Source of the DNA: Diphasiastrum complanatum
Lineage: Eukaryota; Streptophyta; Lycopodiopsida; Lycopodiales; Lycopodiaceae
Assembly (NCBI GenBank): GCA_029204225.1
Contig: CM055098.1
Span: 3,521,607 to 3,585,606, forward strand
DNA length: 64,000 nucleotides
Reading direction: 5' to 3'
The position numbers were made by a program, and so were the translations under genes. Every line of letters begins with the position of its first letter. The stretch's first letter is position 1. The notes under the pieces are model-generated. The model was not told where the DNA came from, did not search any database, and saw only the letters and a list, made by a program, of their open reading frames with translations. Of this stretch, positions 27,245 through 37,431 are shown in pieces.

Positions 27245-29200
27245 ACTCCAGCAATGTAGACACTTCATTGTTTTCAATAGGTGTAGTGCTTAGTCAAAAA
27301 GATGATCAAAATATATATTATTCTAGTAGACAATTAGCGACATTCGAAAAAAAATTATTCCACCACAGAGCGAGAGGCATTAGGCATGATCTACTCAGTT
27401 AAAAAATTTATGCATTATCTACTAGGATAACCTTTTGATTTTTATGTAGACCACTATGCATTAAAGCATCTAGTAAATAAAGCCGACCTTTCAGGAAGGA
27501 TAGCTAGATGGGTTCTATTATTAGATGAATTCGATTATCAAGTAGAGTTAAGGAGGAGAAAGGACCACCAAAACGCCAACTATATATCACAGTTTAGAAC
27601 TAAAAATCAATTCGAACCAATATCAGATGAGTTCCACATCATGTGCATTCAAGCAAAATCATCTATTTATGAAGACATCGTTAATTTCTTACAGGATTAA
27701 ATTTATCTTGATCATTTTAATAAACAACAGAAGATAGTTTTCCTTGCAAAAGTAGGACCCTACATGATTATAGATCGGATATTATATAAATTAGGAGTTG
27801 ACGATAATCTTCACCGCTGTTTAGAACCCACTGAAATCACTACCATAATAGGAGCACTACATGAAGAAAAATGCACTAGATTGACTAGTTTTGGGTGTAT
27901 GAGGCATTAAATGCACCAAAACTGAATTTTATTGCTCAGAACAGGTTATGTACGGACTCACACGTGTGGTAAGTACACCTGAAGCCCACAAAAAAAATTG
28001 GTACAAATATAAAGATTCTATCTATCTATTCAAACTCGCTACCTCAAGATTAGCTAGTTTCCAAAAACTTGCTAGTTTGGGTGTATGAGTAAGATATAGC
28101 ATCAAACTGAAAAATATAGCTCCAAAACTGGTACTATACGGCCTCAGTTCGGAGTGCCATTATACCCTTAAAAATACTGCTAGAAAAATTTTAAATGCTA
28201 AGTATTGGTGGCCTACACTTTATAAAGATGTTAAACTTTTCATTCAAAAATGTGATGCATGTCAGAGGATGGGGAAACCCAGCTTCGCGACACACTGGCC
28301 ACTTACACCGATCATTCCCTTAGCACCTTTTGGGAAGTGGGGAATAGATTTTGTAGGGCCTATCAAGCCAACCACTCGTAAAACCCACCGACGTTACATT
28401 CTCGTTGCAACGGACTATGCTACCAAGATGGTAGAGGCCAAAGCTACAGTTAAAAACGATGCCAAAACAGTGGCAAAGTTTTTGTTTCAAAATATCATCA
28501 CTCATTATGGATGTCCCTAAGAACTTGTTAGTGATAGGGGAACCCATTTTCTTAATCAAACCATTGAACCTATGTTATTATATTTTTCCATTACACATCG
28601 TCAAACCACTCTGTATAATCCTAAAGCAAATGAACTAACTGAGCGAGCCAACAGAATCTTATGTAAAATTCTAAATAAAATAAAAGAAACACATTCTTTC
28701 GATTGGGATCAAAAGTGACCATCAGTTTATGGGCATATTGAACTGCCGAGAAAATTACAACCAAGCAGACTCCATACTACCTTGTATATGGAATGCACCC
28801 GATATTACCTATAGAGTTCGAAGTTCCAACCTTCCGCATTGATTGGGGAACATATGGATGAAAATGATAGCCTTCAAGAGTGAATGATAGCTCTAACACA
28901 GCTGGAAGAGAACCGCCATTTAGCATTAATAGAAACTGAACGAGTCCAAAATAAAAGAAAAGATAATTTTGATCAATCCATTAAAAAGATCAAAATCAAA
29001 CGTGGAGACTATGTGCTTTTGTATGACAACAGACACATGTTGTTTCCAGGAAAATTGCACACAAGATGGATGGGACCTTATAAGATCATTGAGGTCTTTA
29101 ATAACGAAAAAATTAGCAAATCTCGAAGGACATTTACTCGATACTCGAGTAAATGGATCAAGAGTGAAGCGATACTATGACTGATTTCTGAACAGAAAGA
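27245..29200 (+). mobile_element. Ty3 pol fossil: RNase H and integrase
   Basis: RNase H landmarks are 'IYYSSRQLATFEKK' and 'FMHYLLG'. Integrase landmarks are the zinc-binding end 'CDACQRMGKPSF', then 'GIDFVGPIKP', 'YILVATDYATKMVEA', 'HYGCP' and 'ELVSDRGTHF'. The C-terminal segment 'GDYVLLYDNRH' plus 'LHTRWMGPYKI' closes pol near 29180. The RNase H piece here does not continue the one before 26400, so two different Ty3 copies may abut. Broken. Confidence 0.9.
27885..28145. repeat. About 260-bp insertion with an internal duplication
   Basis: It interrupts the stretch between RNase H and integrase. 'CTAGTTTTGGGTGTATGAG' at about 27892 recurs as 'CTAGTTTGGGTGTATGAG' at about 28071. The next 60 bp are also alike ('CCAAAACTG', 'TATACGG/TGTACGG'). 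Could be a MITE or two tandem scraps. Confidence 0.5.
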
Positions 29201-30935
29201 ACAAGATAAGCTTTACGACTTTTGCGAAGAATGCGAAATATGCGACAACTAATGTTTCATATAGCTTTAAAGGTCTGTTGTTTTACTTTTGTCAAAAAAT
29301 GCAACACTATGCGTTCATTGTTTTTTCTTGGTATTTTTGCCATAATCTTTTTGCAGAAATCCCGACATTGCTTTTATTTATTTTTATACCTATTTTCAAC
29401 ATCAAAGAAATATGCGAAAAACCCAACACCTTCGCTTCACATACAGTTTTCATTTGTGTTATGTAGAAATTCCGACACCATTGTGGAATTTACACACCAT
29501 TTTTTATGGGCAAAAATAGCGACACACATGATTTCGCTATATTCGGCCAATTTATTTTACAAAAGTTATTTATATTTAGTACTTTTAGACTTTATTTTTT
29601 AGGACTGTACCTTCAATATTAGGAAGACACTTTTTAATAAATATCGGTCTAATCCGTCGACACATCATTAATATGTTGAACACTTCTATTTTTTTGTTCA
29701 TTCTCACTTTCTCTATTTCGTTCACGATCGTTAAGTTGTTGCTCTTCTTACGATCCAATACGCTCACGACTACCATTGCTAGTTTTCTCTTCTATCATCG
29801 TCATGGCCAGTTTTACCGGTTTTGCAACCCCTTGCCATTCGAGCTAGAATTGAAGAGCTACTTCAATTCGATCCGTCAATGATTTTATCAGAATTATGCC
29901 ATGAGTTGATTTGAAACCTAAATGAAACTGAGGATGGACACATTTGTAGTTTTGTCCGCAACCAAAAAATTGTTATTACAGAAGGATTTTACTATCATGC
30001 ACTAGGTTTGCCTATAGACGGTACTATTCCTGTCACCAAGCCTGATTATATTATCCGAAGCAGAGTTTTTCAAGAGGAAGCATACCTTGAGAAGAGGGGA
30101 TACAAATTGTCTTTTATCAGAGATCCTAATCTCAAAAGTTTTGTCTGCTTCACTCTTGCTTCTTCATCCATTGAGGGCGATTCTCAGATGTAGACATCAA
30201 AGGCAACCTCTATTGAGCTTGTGTCATCATCTTCAACACAGAAGAATGCGAGTTCGGTGAGGATGTCTTCTCCTTCATCACAATACAAGCCAGTTTCCAA
30301 CAATGATAAAGTCCAAGAAACAGAGGTAGAATCTGATACTGATGATGTTGCTGAGCAAGAGCCGATGCAGCACGATATCCAAGCAGAAGAGACATACCAA
30401 GATTAGGAGATGCCTAATGTCCAGCAAGAGCAGGACGATGATGTCGAGCCAGCTATTGTTGATGAAGCACTTTACCTAACGACCTTCGGGACGTTGCTAC
30501 CAGACACCCAAGCATCAATCCAGCATTTCGTCAATCTGAAAAAGGTTTCGCGGAAGCTCAAAAGTATGTATGACACCATTTGAACTAATCTCATTTAGAG
30601 GGATGAAGAGTTGGAAGCAATCAAAGCAGACACATTGTAGAAGGATAAGGAGCTTGAAGAAGCTTGACAAAGAAGGACACAACCTTAGAAGAAGCTCAAG
30701 GCAGATTTGATGCCACTCTAGAGGCGCTAAAAGCGAATCAAATCAGTTTGAAAACGAGAATGCATTGCTTAAACAACAACTATAGACCCTGCAAGGTTCA
30801 CTACAACAGGAGAGACATAGCAAAAGTGCTCTCCAAAGCACAAATAAAGAGCTGAAAGATCAACTAAGTAATGTTATAGCTGAGAAAGATTCGGCCAAGG
30901 CCAAGCTGAAGCAACTGAAAAATTTTGTTCTTCAA
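29201..30935 (+). mobile_element. Ty3 accessory region downstream of integrase
   Basis: After the integrase end comes a region whose open segments include 'GFYYHALGLPIDGTIPVT', a Ser-rich then acidic part ('ETEVESDTDDVAEQEP') and a Lys/Glu/Leu-rich stretch near 30600-30950 with coiled-coil character. The same plan (Ser-rich, acidic, coiled coil) is seen on the minus strand at 22.3-24.5 kb. Family knowledge: an extra ORF between integrase and the 3' LTR occurs in some plant Ty3 lineages. Function unknown; broken. Confidence 0.5.
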
Positions 30936-31730
30936 TTACAGAATTTGATCTAACAAAGATTTGAAGCTGTTGATGTAAGAAGTGATGGTTGTAGAATCAG
31001 ATATTCTTAAAGTGAAGAACTTCCTTCTAAGGTGCAACAGCCGTGTAGTTACATCGTGAGTCTCACACAGAGTCGATAACAAGTCTAATGCTTCTTTGGA
31101 GGACTTGCACGTGTTAACGTGTGACATTTGAGAGTTGGCTAGATCCAGGGTGATCGCTACTAGGACCGTCTGATATTTGATCTTCCAGGCCTTAGCTGAT
31201 TGATGATTAGCATCTTCCAGTTTGGAGTCAGACCCGTCTACAACATCCCAAAGATCTATATCTATCAACATCATCCGGAGTTTTTAAAAATTCTCTTTAT
31301 ATGTTTTCTCAAATTTTTCTTACACATGGACCAATCAAAAAACTCAATTTTGAAATCTACGTAACGTAACTTTTCGATTCCACATTAAAAATGGCATAAC
31401 CTTTTAGTGGCAAGTCCAATTTTAGCAAAGTTTAGTGCGTTGGAAAATGCTCAACGAGCAGTTTCCAATGATATCTTACATGACATACTTATGAGCTATA
31501 GTTAAAAATTTATGGCAAGTCAAAGGTATTAGTTGAAAGTAGTGTTATGATATTGTAATAATACGAAAGGGATGTTTGCACAAATTCTTATGGTCCTTTT
31601 GGAGTTAATAACTCCCCTAATGTCAATGATTCTAACTTTGTTGGTTGAAGAAGATGAGGAGTTACCAATAAGAGACATGCTCACAGTAATACAAATAGAA
31701 AATTTTAATCTCTTAGTTTATTGAGCTGAA
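30936..31730 (-). mobile_element. Copia family A gag, 5' part
   Basis: On the minus strand, after the primer-binding site, lies a copia gag. 31274-30936 is open and shows 'AWKIKYQTVLVAITLD', 'SSKEALDLLSTLCET' and 'LHLRRKFFTLRISD', the usual copia gag (UBN2-like) pattern. It stops abruptly at about 30936 against Ty3 sequence of the opposite strand. Broken. Confidence 0.85.
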
Positions 31731-33100
31731 GCTCTGATACCAATCTATTAGGGGGAGAGGACGGAACATAGAAAGAGAGAAGAAAATATTTGCGGAGCTG
31801 CTAGCAAGAACAGTCTAAAAAATGTTAATGCAAAAGTGGATTCACAGCTCATGCATTCTCACTCCTAGGATCTAAAAAATTAATTCATACCCAAATAAAA
31901 ATGAGTACAGTCCACAAAAGAGTTTAGAAGAGGTGTGGTATCACTGTAAATTAGATTCAAAATGAAGTTCAATTCAGAATGTAAAATGATAGTGATGTGT
32001 GATAATGCAAGTTCCTCAGGCATCAAAGATAGCCATCGTTTGATTAGATGACGTCCATAATCTGATCAAAGTGAGTGAACAAGCGTGAACAAGCAGTAAG
32101 ACTGTAATCATATCACATCATCATACATCTACGTTAAACACAAATGATAGAACGTGTTGCTTCTATATTAAAATGGGAGCTTGAACAACACTGAGTACGT
32201 TACAACCAAGAATGGAGGCATAACTTGGACGCTCGATATCATTTGCTCTGTTGGTGGAGCATCAAGTAGAGTGCATGATGAAGATGTATTTATACATTAC
32301 ATCCATGTAATTAATTACAATAAATGTTTTACATCTAACTAAGTACTTCATTGTACTTAAGAGATATTTGACTTATAATGACAACTGTACAATTTGTACA
32401 TAAGTCTTCGGGAGTCTGATTGGCGCTATCGCAATTGCATGCTGCCTCTTGTGGTGCCTTGGCGGTTCCTTGTGGTGCCTTGGCGGGTGGTCTTCGCATA
32501 GTGACCATGCGGTTGACCCTGCGGTGCCTTAGCGGTTTCTTGTGGTGCCTTTGGGCGGTGCCTTGGTGGTAGTTAGGTCAAATAACTTGAAGTCGTTAAA
32601 ATACACTAGTTTCTCGCATTCCTCGCATACTTCGCATTTTCGACTTTTGGAAAAATGCAACAATGAGCTTAAAACTTTTAGTTCATCGAAGTAGATTTGC
32701 ACTTCGCATTTTTCGCCTTTTGGAAAAATGCGAACTGTGCAAAAAATAGTTCAATTCTGTAGACTATTCGAAAATGGAGATTTGTTGAAGTTGTTGAAGA
32801 TGGCCATGTCTTCAATATCCTTCAAATAATTTGACTTAACATTCGAATGTGAAAAGGAGAATAGGATTGGTTACCCTTTAGTCTTTGATCCATGGATGGA
32901 TGAAGATCAGCCGGAAGTCCGATGTGGTCGCTCTTCGAATAATTTGGTTGTCTGAGTTATGTGCTTCTTGCAGGTATCAAATGAGCAAACATAGAACCAA
33001 AGTAGGTTTCATCTAACCATATATTAGTGATCATAAAAGTGTAGGAAGAATCTTGAAATAAAAACTATCACCAAGGAGTAAATTGTGGACTTAATTTCCA
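31731..33100 (-). mobile_element. Copia family A 5' LTR and primer-binding site
   Basis: On the minus strand the LTR runs from TGGAAATTAAGTCCAC at 33100 to about 31747. TGGTATCAGAGC (31742-31731) follows after a few bases. It lacks the 1.2-kb insert found in the left copy. Inside are 'TGTGGTGCCTTGGCGG' minisatellite units (32445-32575), more numerous than in the left copy, and paired 'TTCGCATTTT'/'AAAATGCGAA' boxes (32620-32740). Fossil. Confidence 0.88.
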
Positions 33101-34657
33101 ACTAAATGCTGATGACTTGATCTAAAAGGTTTTCTAGTCTGTTTACCGACTATACAGTCTTGACAGACAGGTAATTTGACTTTCCTATCTGGATAGTCGA
33201 GATCAAGTACAATAGACTACTTAGACATGTGCTGTACAGAAGAATGTATAGAAGAATGATTTAAGTGACCGAGTCTAAAATGCCAAAGTAAACTTTTATT
33301 GATTTGCATAGAAGTATTTAAGAGCATGATTAGAGACAGAAAAGCAATGACTTAATTTGTATAAGTATCCATGCCTCTTTCTCAGTGTTAGGAACTTGTC
33401 TGTCCTATCGACTACTTTACATTGATCTGATTTGAATTCTATTTTATGTTCTAAATCTGTTATTCTGCTAATAGAGAGCAGATTTGTAGAAAGATTTGTT
33501 ACATGAAGGACACTTGAGAGTAGCTTGGATTGATCATTTGCAAAGCTTAATCTTATTGTACCTTCACCTCTGATAGCTTGTGTGCTATTATCGCCCAGGT
33601 GAACAAACTTCTTGGTACTTTAAGGCGTATAGAATTTGAAATAGCCGATATGGCTAGTCATATGCTAAGTGGCCCTAGAATCCAAAAATCGGGAGCTGTC
33701 GTCTGATGCTTCTTGATGGCTTGTCATGAAATGCATCGTGATCCGCTTCTTGATTCGACTGAGATGCTTCTGCAACTGCATCTGCCATATGATTCGATTT
33801 CCTCTTGACGATTATGTGTTGGCTTTTTATTCAGCCTCTGTGGCTTTGAGCCTCTCTTCTTCTGCTTGTTCAAACTTTTGTTTGTGTACAAGACGTGAGA
33901 GTTGACAGTAGAGGAACTGGAGGGTCCGTTCCTTCTTGTCTCTTCTTGTAACAACATCGTAATGACTCGTGATAGAGTCAGCTTTGGGTGTGTGGTGATT
34001 ATCATCACCCAGTTATCATACGATATTGGCAAGTTTGAAAGTAGTGTCATTATTGCGTCTTGATCGTTTATGACAAATCCTACAGCATCCATTTGCAGTA
34101 GCAAATTCTTGAATTAATTAATGTGATTCTTGTAATGAATCGCCATTCGTCATCTTGAGGGAGAAGAATTTTCTCCTGAGATGTAGTTGGAAGCTATGTT
34201 GCACACTTCGTACAAGGTGCTCAAGATGTCCTAGACTTCCTTGGAGGCCTGAGCTTCAAACACATGGCCAATTTGTGTGTCTGATATGTTGAGGATGATC
34301 AACGTGAAAGCTTTTCCATCCTCCTTCTTCCATCGAAAGATTGCAGTGTTGTAGTAGTTGCACAGTACAAGAAGTGGGTGTGAGAAGGCTTCGACTATTC
34401 AAAGTCGAGCGTGTCGCTGTCGATAGTCAATGAAGTCGGGAATGATCTTTGACAATAGTCGGTTGACTCGATAAGTTAGACTCCTAGATAAGTCAGCCAA
34501 GTCGGGTTCCCCGATAAGTTAGCCAACTTCGGTAAGTCGGACTGCCATTCTCTTGCTTGTCATCTACAGACTGTGCGACAATGCGTGTAAAAACTGCAGC
34601 AATATGAATGGAACTAGATTAACATGAGATTTAGGAGAGTAGAGGAATAAATCCAAC
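33101..34657 (-). mobile_element. Copia family B 5' LTR, gag and protease region
   Basis: On the minus strand the LTR begins TGTTGGATTTATTCCTCTAC at 34657. A gag follows: 34104-33724 is open with 'LLSNLPISYDNWVMIITTHP'. Then comes protease and pre-integrase sequence toward 33.1 kb. It stops where LTR-A begins at 33100, so element A sits inside element B. The LTR holds short 'GATAAGTTAG' repeats (34460-34550). Broken fossil. Confidence 0.8.
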
Positions 34658-34662
34658 ACATT

Positions 34663-35404
34663 CTAGCTACACACACGAAGTTTTGTGCAGAACTAAGTTT
34701 GAGGGTCAAGGCATTCATGAATGCAGATTAAGGGGGAGTGTTGGATTATTCTCCTATAATCCTATAGTTAATCTACATCCATTCATTTATCCAGCTCTGT
34801 AGTTTTACTCATTCTTTTACATAGACTTCAGAAATACAAGAGAATCGAACAACAAGTGGCTTCGACACATTCTCGACTCGAAGGCTAACTGGATCAAGTT
34901 TCAGTTTGTTATGAGGAAAACTATTTTCCCAATTGAATAAGTGACAGTGCATTGTGGCTAAGCACCAATTGCGACCTACGACCTAATTAGTTGTCCTAAT
35001 TGGATAAGCCTAAACGACATTCCTCATTAGTATAAATAGTTGATCATTACATGATATACACAGTGATTATACAATGGATTTAATAGTGATGTTTCTATTT
35101 TGAATATTGCTAGCAGCGCTTACTGCTTATAAGCGGAAGTGCATCAGACAGAGTTATCAGTTACTAAGAGATACACGGTTGCATCCGCTATTGTTTTGTC
35201 CTCGCATCATCCGATTTGTACATGTTACTTACTGAATCAATCATACATTCTTATCGCGTTCAATACTATGTCGGAATGTATGCATGCTTCTCTGAAGTTA
35301 TTTGTATGTGATAAATATCTTATTGTCTGGTCTGAATCATTGAATGTTTCGATACTGCGATATTCTATATATCACTTACACTTTGTAATTGTTTGTCTAT
35401 GACA
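34663..35404 (+). mobile_element. Copia LTR (plus) with polypurine tract
   Basis: 'GCAGATTAAGGGGGAG' at about 34722-34737 is a polypurine tract. It is followed by TGTTGGATTATTCTCC at 34739, related to the family B LTR start but more diverged. The right boundary is uncertain (placed near a TATGACA at about 35400). Only a scrap of internal sequence precedes it, and it directly abuts the oppositely oriented family B LTR at 34657. Confidence 0.6.
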
Positions 35405-35805
35405 TCACTTTTAGTACTAATGATTTCAAAGTTAATCATTGAAAGGTTCGAATGTGACGATTGTTGTGATAGCTTTGTTCGGGCGTAGTCATGCATTAGA
35501 AGAAGGCTTTTTCTGTAGAGCTTGATAGCGCATCTGTCGACTTTGACTTTATCATTGTTTCCTCTTTCTTTCAACACCTCGGACCGAGGCCTTCCACCTC
35601 ACGTATAATCAATTTTTGCTTTTTCATGAAGAAAAAGGAGGTGCCTCACAAAACGTAGTTTATGCACTTTTTTTTTTCCAGATTTTTTTGCATGCAGCTT
35701 TTAAGATGCGAAAGGTGCATGTAACAAAAATTTACATGACATTCTACGCGGAAGGTGCATCTAAAAAATTTATGGCAGAAAAGAAAAAGAAAAAAGTTTT
35801 AATCC
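35405..35805. other. Unclassified, between LTR and MITE
   Basis: No gene recognised. The 69-codon open frame at 35616-35825 runs into the MITE and has no motif. Confidence 0.35.
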
Positions 35806-35982
35806 CACTAGATACGTCTAAATAATACAATTGTTGCACCCTCCGAGGCCATTCTACCGAGCCCCTCTGTGGAATGGCCTCGGAGGGTGACATCCCCCCG
35901 CAACAATTGTATTAGCCCGACGAAATGGCCTTGGAAGGTGACCTCCCCCCACAACAATTGTATTATTTGGACGTATCTAGTG
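35806..35982. mobile_element. 177-bp MITE with CACTAG termini
   Basis: Ends are near-perfect inverted repeats. The left end is CACTAGATACGTCTAAATAA and the right end, reverse-complemented, is CACTAGATACGTCCAAATAA; the match runs on through 'TACAATTGTTG'. Inside is a second, tighter inverted repeat (CACCCTCCGAGGCCATTC against GAATGGCCTCGGAGGGTG) and a third copy of ACAATTGTTG near 35905. CACTA termini suggest the CACTA superfamily, but the flanking 3 bp do not match, so the family is uncertain. It lies about 0.5 kb upstream of the CW gene leader. Confidence 0.75.
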
Positions 35983-36254
35983 GTATGATAACACATAGCC
36001 ACATACTTTCGTGTTTCCCTCTTGCCTCTACCTTATAAGCAGTGCAACATAGATGCAGTTTCCATACATAATTCATGACCATTGTAGTTTGGAGGGACTC
36101 AATGGAAAATGCTAAATTTGCATATATTTGAAGACGACTTCTGCTGGAGGGTGGTACATAAAAAAAGAGCTTGGAAAGTGTAAGAGCACGTGAGAAAAAG
36201 TAGGTGGTTGTTGCCTGCGGGGGTTTTATGATTTTGTGCTACCTAGTCCAGTCA

Positions 36255-36440
36255 TACACCATACATACAACATATATATAACCTAAGATTTCCACTTGCT
36301 CTTACGCTCGCTGAGTTATCCGTGAACATCTGTACATGTTTTCCAATAACATGATTTTCTAAACCAGCACAAAGAGAATTTTGTAACGTGTCACATTGCT
36401 ACTAGTGGACACCCCAACTATGAACCCGTTTCCAGGGGCC
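36255..36440 (+). promoter_or_regulatory. Candidate promoter of the CW gene
   Basis: 'ATATATATAACC' at about 36270-36282 could act as a TATA element, and a TGACGTC motif (bZIP-type) sits near 36441. The position upstream of a CT-rich leader fits. No transcript evidence, so the start site is a guess. Confidence 0.3.
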
Positions 36441-36493
36441 TGACGTCTTCTTCTTTCGTCTTCGCCTCGCCCTTTCTTTCGTCTAGCTACTCA

Positions 36494-36496
<3 letters not shown>

Positions 36497-36534
<38 letters not shown>
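36497..36534. repeat. (CT)19 microsatellite in the leader
   Basis: Uninterrupted CT run inside the pyrimidine-rich leader upstream of the CW gene. Confidence 0.95.
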
Positions 36535-36536
<2 letters not shown>

Positions 36537-37348
36537 GTCCTCGTGTCTTTGTGTGCTGCTTGTCCCGGTTCGGCCGATCGCGTGGGCAGCAACCGTGCCA
36601 TCATCATCCGATCGCTGACCTATTACTTCCTGCGCAGATGCTGATTATTAATTTGTTTTTTCATCTTATGTGCTGGTTTAGTCTGCCCTGTTCATTGTGC
36701 TGTATACCACCTGGTGTAAGCACCTCCGATCTCTTTACATCCTTAGGATTCTGCATACCCTTGCGCTTTCTTTCGGTTCATAGCTGATCTTCTTGGGATC
36801 TTCCGACGACTTGGTTGCCTTCAATCTACCGCGCGTCGCCGTGAGGCCGATGCCGCGGCAGATTATGTGTGTCCTTGACAGGATAGCAATGGGTAAGCTT
36901 CTTATGGGTGTTATATATAGTTTCACTTCGTAAAATTTGGTTTTTCTCGGGCGTGGAGTTTGTGACAGCAATTTTCTCTTGTAAGTTTGTAATTTATGGA
37001 AAAGCGTTCGGGCAAGTAGGCATAAAGTGGCGGCTTCAAGCAATTTAGGTCTATGCGAGATGCAATACGAATAGGCTTGGTACTCGCGTGTCCATAATCT
37101 CTCCCATTTTGTTTTTGGTTCTTAACCCTAAGTGTGATATTGATTACAGCGTTACATCACGACGTTATCCCGACAAATTGGCGAATTAACTTTTGAGCCA
37201 GAATCAGGGTTCGTTCCTTACTACTTGATCATATAGAAACTTAAAAACTTCTGTTTGTGTGGCCAAAAAACTTCAGGGGAGGTTTGAACTCTTATGCTAC
37301 AGGACTTGTAAAGGTCTACTGCAATGCTTTCTGAACTTTCTGCGAGCA

Positions 37349-37399
37349 ATGAGTAAAGATCGCGGTCGACAGAAGAGGGAGGGATCAGTCAAAGCGTAG
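37349..37399 (+). other. Upstream ORF, 16 codons
   Basis: ATG at 37349 opens MSKDRGRQKREGSVKA and stops at 37399, in a different frame from the main start at 37432. An in-frame stop (TAA at 37354) precedes the main ATG in its own frame, so the CDS cannot begin further upstream in this exon. It could lower translation of the main ORF if transcribed. Confidence 0.5.
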
Positions 37400-37431
37400 A
37401 CGTATATCTAAACCATCAAATCCGTTTAGGA

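Larger units (their letters stand above)
36440..37431 (+). other. 5' leader of the CW gene
   Basis: GC-richer than its surroundings, with a (CT) run at 36497-36534 typical of plant 5' UTRs. It probably holds one or more introns: candidate donors are GGTAAGC near 36892 and others, with acceptors downstream. A 16-codon upstream ORF (37349-37399) ends 32 nt before the inferred start codon. Confidence 0.5.
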
